Below, piece after piece: positions 1 to 6,381 of a DNA stretch of 18,653 nt (its first letter is position 1; each line of letters opens with the position of its first letter). A program made the translations under genes and the position numbers. Origin of the DNA: Gemmatimonadota bacterium. Its GTDB lineage: Bacteria > Gemmatimonadota > Gemmatimonadetes > Gemmatimonadales > Gemmatimonadaceae. Location of the stretch: assembly GCA_003142495.1 (NCBI GenBank), contig PLMM01000111.1, forward strand, positions 1 to 18,653, written 5' to 3'. Below the pieces are notes generated by a model. It did no database searches and was not told where the DNA came from. It saw nothing but the letters and a program-made list of their open reading frames with translations.

Positions 1-32
1 GCCAGGCGCAGCGACTCGAGCTCCTCCAGCAT
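1..32 (-). CDS. 5' end of an unidentified gene, cut by the window edge
   Basis: Reading the minus strand, an ATG at 32-30 opens a frame that runs off the window after ten codons, giving MLEELESLRL. It is preceded, after an 8-nt spacer, by a good Shine-Dalgarno sequence AGGAGAA (47-41), the strongest ribosome site in the window, which is the main reason to call it a real start. It lies 57 nt downstream of the typA stop on the same strand, so it may be co-transcribed with typA. The ten residues are Leu/Glu-rich and helical in character but are too few to identify a family. No function is proposed. Confidence 0.5.
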   Translation of the reverse strand, partial: MLEELESLRL

Positions 33-40
33 GACCGTAC

Positions 41-47
41 TTCTCCT
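41..47 (-). promoter_or_regulatory. Shine-Dalgarno site of the edge gene
   Basis: AGGAGAA on the minus strand, 8 nt before the ATG at 32. It stands out because most genes in the window have weak or no recognisable Shine-Dalgarno sequence, and it decides the start of the truncated gene at the edge. Confidence 0.5.
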
Positions 48-89
48 GACGGTAAGGGGACTGCCTCTGCCAGCTTCGTCCTACAAAAA

Positions 90-1925
90 TTACAGCGACG
101 CCCGCTCGCGCTTCGCCTCGCGCGACAACTTCTTCCGGTCGTTCGCATTCAAAAACCTCTTACGCAGTCGGATCGACTGAGGTGTCACCTCGATCAATTC
201 ATCCTCCTCGATGTACTCGAGCGCGCCTTCCAATGTCAACTCCCGCGGCGGCTCCAGCTGGATGTTCTCGTCCGTCGACGTCGTCCGCATGTTCGTCAAC
301 TTCTTCTCCTTCGTGGGGTTCACGTCCATGTCCCCCGGACGCGCGCTCTCCCCAATGATCATCCCCTCGTACACCGCCGTTCCCGGCGCCACGAACAACG
401 TCGAACGCTCCGACAAGTTCGCCAACCCAAAAGCCACAGCGGATCCCAACTCCATAGACACCAGCGTTCCGCGCTTCCGTCCCGCCAGCGGACCCGCCCA
501 CGTCCCGTATTCCAGGAAGCTTTGGTGGATGATCCCCGTTCCCCGCGTATCAGTCAAGAACTCCGACCGGTACCCAAACAACCCTCGCGCCGGAATCCGA
601 TACAACAGCCGCACCAGCCCCTGCCCAGGATTCTTCATCTCGATCATCTCTGCCCTGCGCGGCCCAAGCTTCTCGATCACCGCGCCCAGAAACTCCTCGG
701 GCACATCGATCGACAGCTCCTCGTACGGCTCGAGACGCTCACCATTCGGCCCCTCTCGCGTGATCACGCGCGGCCGCGATACCTGAAACTCGAAGCCCTC
801 GCGACGCATCGTCTCCATCAGGATCGACAGATGCAGCTCGCCACGCCCCGACACCGTCCACGTATCCATCGCTTCCGTGTCCACGACCCGCAGCGCGACG
901 TTGCGCTCGAGCTCCTTGAACAGCCGCTCGCGCACCTGCCGCGACGTGACGAATTTCCCCTCCTTACCCGCGAACGGGGAATTGTTCACCATGAAGTCCA
1001 CCGAGATCGTCGGCTCCTCCACGGCGATCCCCTCGAGCCGCTCCTGATGCTCGACGTCCGTCACCGTGAGGCCGATCTCGACGCCATCGAGCCCCGCCAT
1101 CGCGACGATCTCGCCCGAGGACGCTTCCTGGATCTCGATGCGCTCCAGCCCCTCATACCCAAAGAGGCGCGTCACCTTCGCGATCGCCGCATTCCGCGTG
1201 GTCTCCACCGGCAAGAGCGCCACCTGATCCCCGACCCTCAGCGTGCCACGTTCGATCTTGCCGATCCCCAGGCGCCCGAGATACGGCGAGTGATCGATCG
1301 TCGAGATCAGCATCTGGAAGGAGCCATTCACATCGCCAACCGCCGGCGGCACGTGCTCCACGATCGCATCGAACAGCGTCGAGAGATCGCCCAAGGGCCC
1401 ATCCATGTCCATGGTCGACGTGCCGTTGCGCGCGGAGGCGTAAATCACGGGCGCGTCGAGCTGCTCCGGCGTCGCCTCGAGCTCAATGAACAGATCGAGC
1501 ACCTCGTCGTGCACGCGCATCGGATCTGCGCCCGGGCGATCGATCTTGTTGATGACGATGAGCGGCGTGCGGCCCAGCGCGAGCGCCTTGCGAAGCACGA
1601 AGCGCGTCTGCGGCATCGGACCATCGAACGCATCGACGACGAGCAGCACGCCATCGACCATGCGGAGGATGCGCTCGACCTCGCCACCGAAATCCGAGTG
1701 CCCCGGCGTATCGACGACGTTGATCTTCACGCCCTTCCAGCGGATGGACGTATTCTTTGCGAGAATCGTGATTCCCCGCTCGCGCTCCAGCGGGTTCGAA
1801 TCCATCACACGCTCGGCCACGATCTGATTCTCGCGAAAGGACCCCGACTGGCGGAGCATCTTGTCGACGAGCGTAGTCTTGCCGTGATCGACGTGGGCAA
1901 TGATAGCGACGTTGCGAATTTCCAT
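90..1925 (-). CDS. typA: TypA/BipA translational GTPase
   Basis: Ribosome-binding GTPase of the EF-G/LepA superfamily, known to act in 50S assembly and stress or cold adaptation. At 611 aa it is full length for TypA (about 600-615). The GTPase motifs are all present: G1 AHVDHGKTT at residues 10-18, G2 GITI at 51-54, G3 DTPGH at 72-76 and G4 NKID at 126-129. An elongation-factor domain 2 follows, and the C-terminal half includes the TypA-typical stretch [18 protein letters not shown] and ends in a basic tail (LRKRFL...[12 protein letters not shown]). The ATG start at 1925 gives the family-standard N terminus [17 protein letters not shown]. No Shine-Dalgarno is visible upstream; instead a TATATTT element lies 8 nt before the ATG, so the transcript may be leaderless or nearly so. 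It is separated from pilT by 89 nt and has its own structured promoter region. Identification is secure. Confidence 0.98.
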   Translation of the reverse strand: MEIRNVAIIAHVDHGKTTLVDKMLRQSGSFRENQIVAERVMDSNPLERERGITILAKNTSIRWKGVKINVVDTPGHSDFGGEVERILRMVDGVLLVVDAFDGPMPQTRFVLRKALALGRTPLIVINKIDRPGADPMRVHDEVLDLFIELEATPEQLDAPVIYASARNGTSTMDMDGPLGDLSTLFDAIVEHVPPAVGDVNGSFQMLISTIDHSPYLGRLGIGKIERGTLRVGDQVALLPVETTRNAAIAKVTRLFGYEGLERIEIQEASSGEIVAMAGLDGVEIGLTVTDVEHQERLEGIAVEEPTISVDFMVNNSPFAGKEGKFVTSRQVRERLFKELERNVALRVVDTEAMDTWTVSGRGELHLSILMETMRREGFEFQVSRPRVITREGPNGERLEPYEELSIDVPEEFLGAVIEKLGPRRAEMIEMKNPGQGLVRLLYRIPARGLFGYRSEFLTDTRGTGIIHQSFLEYGTWAGPLAGRKRGTLVSMELGSAVAFGLANLSERSTLFVAPGTAVYEGMIIGESARPGDMDVNPTKEKKLTNMRTTSTDENIQLEPPRELTLEGALEYIEEDELIEVTPQSIRLRKRFLNANDRKKLSREAKRERASL

Positions 1926-1969
1926 AGCCGCTAAATATAGCTACTTTCGGCTATACGAGGCTACCTCGT
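1924..1969 (-). promoter_or_regulatory. typA promoter region with phased GCTA repeats and two dyads
   Basis: The 89-nt gap between the pilT stop and the typA ATG contains an unusual element. On the plus strand the tetramer GCTA occurs at 1930, 1940, 1950 and 1960, exactly one helical turn apart. Two inverted repeats overlap this: ATAGCCG (1924-1930) with CGGCTAT (1948-1954), spacer 17; and ACGAGG (1955-1960) with CCTCGT (1964-1969) around a 3-nt centre. Read on the minus strand, TATATTTAG (1939-1931) is a plausible -10 element with its end 5 nt from the ATG. The second dyad sits roughly where a -35 element would be, and no TTGACA-like hexamer is there. The region looks like a regulated promoter or operator. 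The ACGAGG hairpin could instead be a weak terminator for pilT, but no T-run follows it. Confidence 0.45.
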
Positions 1970-2014
1970 TGGTGCCCTCGCAAGGACTATCGCGCGACTA
2001 CGGGCGCCCGGCTG

Positions 2015-3640
2015 CTACCGCGCGCCGACCTTCGCCTTGCCCGCTGCGAGATCCGGCTTGCCCGCGGGCGCCGCAACCGCCGGCGGCTCCGCCGTGGGGT
2101 CGAGGAAGCTCACCTCCGTGCCGCGATTGCGCAGCATGTGCGCGAAGCCCGTCTTGTCGTTCGCCTTCATGTAGGCCTCCTTCGCCTCCACCTGCCCCGC
2201 ATCCACCAGATCGATCAGCGCGTCGTTGAGTGTCACCATGCCGAGCCGCTTCGATGTCTGGATCACGGACGCGATCTGGAAGGTCTTGCCTTCACGAATG
2301 AGGTTCGCGATCGACGGGATCGAGAGCAACACCTCGCGCGCCGCGACGCGACCGCCGCCCACCTTCTTGCAGAGCGTCTGCGAGATCACGCCGCGCAGCG
2401 ACTCCGACAACATCGCGCGCACCTGCTCCTGCCGGTCCGGCGGGAACTGATCGATCAGACGGTCGATCGTGCCTGCAGCCGACGTCGTGTGCAGCGTCGC
2501 GAAGACGAGGTGTCCCGTCTCGGCCGTCTCGATCGCGATCGACACGGTCTCGAGATCGCGCAGCTCGCCGACGAGCACGATGTCGGGATCCTCGCGGAGC
2601 GCCGCACGGAGCGCCGTCTTGAACGAGCCCGTGTGCACACCCACCTGACGCTGCGTGATGATGCACTGCTTGTTCTCGTGCACGAACTCGATCGGATCTT
2701 CGATCGTGATCACGTGCTCGCTGCGCTTGCGATTGATCAAGTCGATGAGTGAGCAGAGCGTCGTCGACTTTCCCGAGCCCGTCGGCCCAGTCACCAGCAC
2801 GAGCCCGCGCGTGAGATAGCAGAGCTTCTGCACTTCCTCGGAGATGCCGAGCTGCTCGACGCTGACGACCCTCGCGGGAATGATGCGGAAGACGGCCGCG
2901 CATCCCTTGTGCTCGCGCATCACGTTGCAGCGGAAGCGTCCCGTGCCCGGAATATCGTGCGCAAAGTCCGTGTCGCTCGAGCTCTCGAACTCGCCGCGAT
3001 TGCGCTCGGGCATGATCGACTTGACCAGCGCCTCGAGCTCACGCGCCTGCAGCGCAGACGTGTCTGGAATGCGAACCATCTCGCCGTCCACGCGCACGAT
3101 CGGCGGCTCACCCACGCGCAAATGCAAATCGGAGGAGCCGCGCTGCACCATCGTGCGCAGCATTCCCTCGATGCGATTGCGCTCGGCGCTCTCGGGCGGC
3201 ATTCCGACCTCCACGTGCGCCTCGCTCACTCGCGCCGTCGACGACGAGGCGCGCGCAGCGGGAGCGGGCGACGCCTCCGCGGGTGCCGCTGCAGCCTCCG
3301 CGGGCGGTGCCTTCTCCACCGTCGCGGGCACCGCGAGCGAGCCCTGCACGCGCACCACGACGCGCAGCCCTTCGGCGCGCGCCGTCACCTGCACGTCGAA
3401 CGCGCCGTCCTCGGACGTATACGCAAACGTCGTTGCCGCACCCGAGTCGAGTGCCATGCGCGCGTTTCCCGGCGCGAGCTCCTGCAGCAGGCCGACCAGC
3501 TGCGCCTCGTTGAAGGCCGTCTTCGTGATCGCGCGCGGCGTGCCGTGCATGTCGAGCTGCGCCGGGACATCGGTGCCGAGCATCAGGGCGCTCGCGCGAT
3601 GCGAGACGAGGGCGGCGAGAAAACGATCGAGTTGAGCCAT
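2015..3640 (-). CDS. pilT: PilT-type type IV pilus retraction ATPase with an extra N-terminal domain
   Basis: Cytoplasmic hexameric ATPase that powers pilus retraction in twitching motility. The PilT core spans about residues 152-505: N-domain with GSSDLHLRVGEPP (168-180), Walker A GPTGSGKST (285-293), Asp box ITIEDPIEFV (311-320), Walker B region DPDIVLVGELRD (351-362), His box GHLVFATLHTTSA (376-388), and the PilT signature SIANLIREGKTFQIASVIQT, which matches the AIRNLIRE motif of PilT/PilU. At 541 aa it is much longer than usual PilT (about 345-380). The extra 150 residues look like a degraded copy of the PilT N-domain (residues 1-100) plus an Ala/Pro-rich linker (about 108-145), and there is an Ala/Lys-rich C-terminal tail. 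The ATG is 2 nt after the stop of the upstream 158-aa gene, so translation is probably coupled. No other pilus genes are present. Confidence 0.93.
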   Translation of the reverse strand: MAQLDRFLAALVSHRASALMLGTDVPAQLDMHGTPRAITKTAFNEAQLVGLLQELAPGNARMALDSGAATTFAYTSEDGAFDVQVTARAEGLRVVVRVQGSLAVPATVEKAPPAEAAAAPAEASPAPAARASSSTARVSEAHVEVGMPPESAERNRIEGMLRTMVQRGSSDLHLRVGEPPIVRVDGEMVRIPDTSALQARELEALVKSIMPERNRGEFESSSDTDFAHDIPGTGRFRCNVMREHKGCAAVFRIIPARVVSVEQLGISEEVQKLCYLTRGLVLVTGPTGSGKSTTLCSLIDLINRKRSEHVITIEDPIEFVHENKQCIITQRQVGVHTGSFKTALRAALREDPDIVLVGELRDLETVSIAIETAETGHLVFATLHTTSAAGTIDRLIDQFPPDRQEQVRAMLSESLRGVISQTLCKKVGGGRVAAREVLLSIPSIANLIREGKTFQIASVIQTSKRLGMVTLNDALIDLVDAGQVEAKEAYMKANDKTGFAHMLRNRGTEVSFLDPTAEPPAVAAPAGKPDLAAGKAKVGAR

Positions 3641-3642
3641 GA

Positions 3643-4119
3643 TCAGTCCAGTGGGCGCACGCGCTCGATCATCTTTCGATTGATCAGGCGGACGCCCTCA
3701 TCAGTTCGGAGCGCCATGAAGCGCTCCGTGCAGTGATTCATGTAGTCGAGCACGCGGGGGCGCGACGCGCGCACCTCGAGTCGCATCGACCCGACGTGTG
3801 AGGTGCCGCCCGCAAGGGTGACCTGGAGCAATGCCGTTGGCGCGCTGCCGGGGTCCTCTTCGCCAGCCTGGGCTTCGTCGAGTATGATCTCGAGCACCCG
3901 GTCTTTCGCGATGAGCAGGACTTCACCCGTGGCGAGGCCGAGCGGGAAGAACGGCTCGAGCTCGTTGAGCAGCTGAAGGGGGTCTTCGAGACCGCCGGGA
4001 GGGTAGACCTGCGGCGCAAAGAGGCTGCCGCTCAGTAGCTCGCCCCCGACCATTGTGATCGAGACTGCGACTCTCTCTTTCTCGATCCGTACGTCGTTCC
4101 ACAGCTGCGACGGGGTCAC
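3643..4119 (-). CDS. unknown 158-aa protein with two tandem similar domains, coupled to pilT
   Basis: I do not recognise a named family. The protein seems to be two copies of one small beta-rich unit. Repeat 1 (about residues 18-80) reads VSITMVGGELLSGSL, then DPLQLLNELEPFFPL, then GEVLLIAKDRVLEI. Repeat 2 (about 97-156) reads LQVTLAGGTSHVGSM, then RVLDYMNHCTERFMAL, then GVRLINRKMIERV. The shared plan (a strand with Gly-Gly, G-x-hydrophobic, D-x-x-N, F-x-x-L, then a hydrophobic strand ending in an I-x-x-V type motif) is suggestive of small Sm/Hfq-like barrels, but this is inference. There is no signal peptide or membrane segment. The start is GTG at 4119, chosen because GAGGA lies 7 nt upstream (4131-4127). 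It ends 2 nt before pilT, so a role linked to the pilus motor is likely but unproven. Confidence 0.85.
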   Translation of the reverse strand: MTPSQLWNDVRIEKERVAVSITMVGGELLSGSLFAPQVYPPGGLEDPLQLLNELEPFFPLGLATGEVLLIAKDRVLEIILDEAQAGEEDPGSAPTALLQVTLAGGTSHVGSMRLEVRASRPRVLDYMNHCTERFMALRTDEGVRLINRKMIERVRPLD

Positions 4120-4126
4120 GAAGTTT

Positions 4127-4131
4127 TCCTC
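4127..4131 (-). promoter_or_regulatory. Shine-Dalgarno site fixing the GTG start of the 158-aa gene
   Basis: GAGGA on the minus strand with a 7-nt spacer to the GTG at 4119. The remaining gap up to the CDF gene stop (4132-4260) holds no convincing promoter or terminator. A CATATTGC sequence near 4215-4222 is -10-like but has no -35 partner, and an 8-bp palindrome CCGGCCGG (4253-4260) directly follows the CDF stop codon. Confidence 0.45.
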
Positions 4132-4260
4132 ACGATAGTCTGTGGGGAGACGAGTCTTTCATGCCCTCCGTCACGCTTTGCGATGCGCTGCTCGAACATG
4201 AAAACTTTCTGGACAGCAATATGCCCGAAATGCCGTCGCTGTAGCCGATTTCCCGGCCGG

Positions 4261-5175
4261 TCAGGCGTGCAGGTGGAGCTCCCGCTCGTACATCTCCTTC
4301 CGTTCGAGCTGAACCGTGACGTGCTGGATCCCGAACAGTCGCATTGCGTCCAGCACGTGCTCGAGAACGTGCTGCTGGCGCTCCGGCTCGCGCACGATCG
4401 CGTGTACGCTCATGGCGATGACGTTCGACGTCACGGTCCACACGTGCAGGTCGTGCACTCTCTCGATGCCGGGGATCGCTATCAGCTGATCGCGCACCGA
4501 GGCCGCCGAGATGTGCGAGGGCGTCGACTCCATCAGGATGTCCGTGGAGTCGCGCACGAGCGTCCACGCCCCGCGCAGGATGAGCGCGCTCACCACCACC
4601 GACGCGATCGTATCCGCCACGAGCCAGCCGAGTTCCCGAATCAACAGCGCCGCGACGATCGTTCCGACAAAGCCGAGCAGGTCGCCGACGATGTGCAGAT
4701 ACGCGCCGCGCACGTTGAGATTGTCCTCGCCACTCGGACGGAGCACCCACGCCGAGATCGCATTGGCCACGAGCCCCAGCACCGCGACGCCGAGCATGAG
4801 CCCGCTCTGCACCGGCTCCGGCGTGCGCAGACGGTTCACCGCCTCCCAGATGATCCACACTGAGATCAGCAGCAGCGTCGCGCCGTTCAGAAACGCGGCG
4901 AGAATCTCGAGGCGCAGGTACCCATACGTGCGCTTATCCGTCTCAGGGCGCTGGCTGAACCAGGCGACGAACAGCGAGAGCGCGAGCGCGGCCACGTCCG
5001 TGAGCATGTGCCCGGCATCGGCGAGCAGCGCGAGCGAGTTCGCCAAATATCCGCCCACCGCCTCGGCCACGAGGATCACGGCGGTGATGATGAGCGCGAT
5101 GCGGAGGCGCCCTACGGAGCTTCCCGCGCCGTGCGAGTGACCGGAATGACTATGACCAGCGTGCGAATGGGACAT
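4261..5175 (-). CDS. cation diffusion facilitator (CzcD/ZitB-like Zn/Co/Cd exporter)
   Basis: Inner-membrane proton-coupled exporter of divalent metals, most likely zinc. At 304 aa it has the standard CDF layout: a His-rich cytoplasmic N terminus (six His in the first 15 residues, in repeating H-S-H / G-H-S-H pattern), six hydrophobic segments between about residues 24 and 200, and a cytoplasmic C-terminal ferredoxin-like domain ending in a His-containing tail (ELHLHA). The two metal-site motifs of the family are visible: HxxxD at H56/D60 (GHMLTD, TM2) and HxxxD at H161/D165 (HIVGD, TM5). The HxxxD/HxxxD pair is known to favour zinc and cadmium over iron and manganese. The ATG at 5175 follows a modest GGTGAAG. 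The gap to the pdxA stop is 49 nt on the same strand, so it may be the last gene of the long operon or separately transcribed. Confidence 0.93.
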   Translation of the reverse strand: MSHSHAGHSHSGHSHGAGSSVGRLRIALIITAVILVAEAVGGYLANSLALLADAGHMLTDVAALALSLFVAWFSQRPETDKRTYGYLRLEILAAFLNGATLLLISVWIIWEAVNRLRTPEPVQSGLMLGVAVLGLVANAISAWVLRPSGEDNLNVRGAYLHIVGDLLGFVGTIVAALLIRELGWLVADTIASVVVSALILRGAWTLVRDSTDILMESTPSHISAASVRDQLIAIPGIERVHDLHVWTVTSNVIAMSVHAIVREPERQQHVLEHVLDAMRLFGIQHVTVQLERKEMYERELHLHA

Positions 5176-5224
5176 GTTGAAAGCTTCACCGCTCGTACCG
5201 ACTCGGCTAGGTGCCGTGTCGCAA

Positions 5225-6121
5225 TCAGATCTTCGCGGGGATCGTGGTGCCGGTAAAGCGCGCGCACTCGAGAATCGCCTCGATCATACTCGCGGGGTCC
5301 GCGCGATTCTGGCCGGCGATGTCGAGCGCGGTGCCGTGGTCGGGCGACGTGCGCGGAAACGGGAGCCCCAACGTCACGTTCACGGCGCTGCCGAACGACG
5401 CGACCTTGATCGCGGTCATGCCCACGTCATGGTACGGGGCGAGCACGGCGTCGAAGGAGCCGCGCATCGCGCGCACGAAAACAGTGTCCGCGGGAAAGGG
5501 GCCGAGGATGTTGGCGGCGCGCGCGGCGGGAGCGAGGAGCATGTCGTCCTCCGAGCCGAAGCGGCCGCCGTCGCCCATGTGCGGGTTGAGCGCGCACAGT
5601 GCGATATGCGGCTCGGCTATCGCATAGAGCTGTTGCAGTCCGCGCCTCGTGATCCCGGCGACCTCGATGATGCGCTCGCGCGTGAGCTCGCGCGCCACAT
5701 CCCGAAGCGCGATGTGCGTGGTGACGAGCACCACGCGCAGGCGCTCCGAGGCGAGCATCATCGCGACGTGCGAGCCCGTGAGCGCGGCGAGCATCTCGGT
5801 GTGGCCGGGAAAGTCGTAGCCGCCGGCGAAGAGCGCGTGCTTGTCGATGGGTGCGGTGACGATTCCCTGCACCGAGCCGGCGAGCGCGAGCTTCACGGCG
5901 CGCTCGATCGAGAGCCCCGCGAGACGACCGCCGTGCTCGGCGCTGCCGCCGCTCGACCATTCGCCGATTTCCTCGGATGCGGGCACCACGGTGCCGGAGG
6001 GGCCGACGACGACGAGATCGGCGCGCGCACGGACGCGCGAGTCGGCGATCGCCGCCGCGACGATCTCGGGGCCGATGCCGCGAGGATCGCCGAGGGTGAT
6101 TGCGAGGCGAGGCTTGCTCAC
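5225..6121 (-). CDS. pdxA: 4-hydroxythreonine-4-phosphate dehydrogenase
   Basis: Cytoplasmic NAD-dependent enzyme of the DXP-dependent pyridoxal phosphate pathway; it oxidises 4-phosphohydroxy-L-threonine, and the product condenses with DXP through PdxJ. The N terminus PRLAITLGDPRGIGPEI is diagnostic. The three metal-ligand histidines of the family are present: H136 in VTTHIAL, H181 in NPHMGDGG and H231 in PYHDVGM, matching E. coli H166, H211 and H266. The C-terminal block LGLPFPRTSPDHGTALDIAG is also conserved. At 298 aa it is slightly shorter than the usual 325-335, mostly in the first domain. The start is GTG at 6121, overlapping the stop of the S4-domain gene by 4 nt (GTGA), which implies translational coupling. 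The linkage to a SurA-like gene just upstream recalls the E. coli surA-pdxA operon. Confidence 0.96.
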   Translation of the reverse strand: MSKPRLAITLGDPRGIGPEIVAAAIADSRVRARADLVVVGPSGTVVPASEEIGEWSSGGSAEHGGRLAGLSIERAVKLALAGSVQGIVTAPIDKHALFAGGYDFPGHTEMLAALTGSHVAMMLASERLRVVLVTTHIALRDVARELTRERIIEVAGITRRGLQQLYAIAEPHIALCALNPHMGDGGRFGSEDDMLLAPAARAANILGPFPADTVFVRAMRGSFDAVLAPYHDVGMTAIKVASFGSAVNVTLGLPFPRTSPDHGTALDIAGQNRADPASMIEAILECARFTGTTIPAKI

Positions 6122-6378
6122 AGCGTAGCTTCGTCGCTGAGCACGCGGTAGAGCATCTTCGCGTCGGCGCGACTCACGTTCTTGCCGATATCCGACAGGA
6201 GCTCGATCTCGAGCGAGCGGTGCGCGTAGTCGACGCGAATGTGATCACCAGACTCGACCTCCGCCGATGCCTTCACGCGCTTGCCATTCACCGCCACCGC
6301 TCCCACGTCGCACGCTTCCTTTCCCTCGGTGCGGCTCTTCACGAGGAGGAGCCGCTTGAGCGCGAGGTCGACGCGCAT
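6118..6378 (-). CDS. small S4-domain RNA-binding protein (Hsp15/RqcP type)
   Basis: An 86-aa single-domain protein with an S4 RNA-binding fold: MRVDLALKRLLLVKSRTEG, then C-D-x-G-A-V-A-V-N-G-K-R-V, then S-A-E-V-E-S-GDHIRVDY, the usual order of helix-helix-strand motifs. Relatives include Hsp15 (binds 50S subunits carrying nascent chains) and RqcP/YabO (ribosome quality control with RqcH). The short length fits RqcP better than the longer Hsp15, but no RqcH is in the window, so function is assigned at family level only. It starts at an ATG 3 nt after the stop of the SurA-like gene and overlaps pdxA by 4 nt, so it is firmly inside the operon. Confidence 0.87.
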   Translation of the reverse strand: MRVDLALKRLLLVKSRTEGKEACDVGAVAVNGKRVKASAEVESGDHIRVDYAHRSLEIELLSDIGKNVSRADAKMLYRVLSDEATL

Positions 6379-6381
6379 CGG

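Noticed and set aside
522..1934. Long open frame (470 codons) on the plus strand opposite typA
   Set aside because: Its composition is dominated by Arg, His, Asp and Leu, typical of an antisense shadow of a high-GC gene, and typA on the other strand has every family motif.
2001..2010. Perfect 10-bp palindrome CGGGCGCCCG after the pilT stop, as a terminator
   Set aside because: With no loop it can form only a 3-bp stem hairpin, and no T-run follows. Such GC palindromes are expected in this composition.
4130..4858. Minus-strand frame overlapping the CDF gene and the gap after it
   Set aside because: Mostly Arg/Ala/Gly shadow of the CDF gene in another frame. The 4132-4260 gap has no supported gene.
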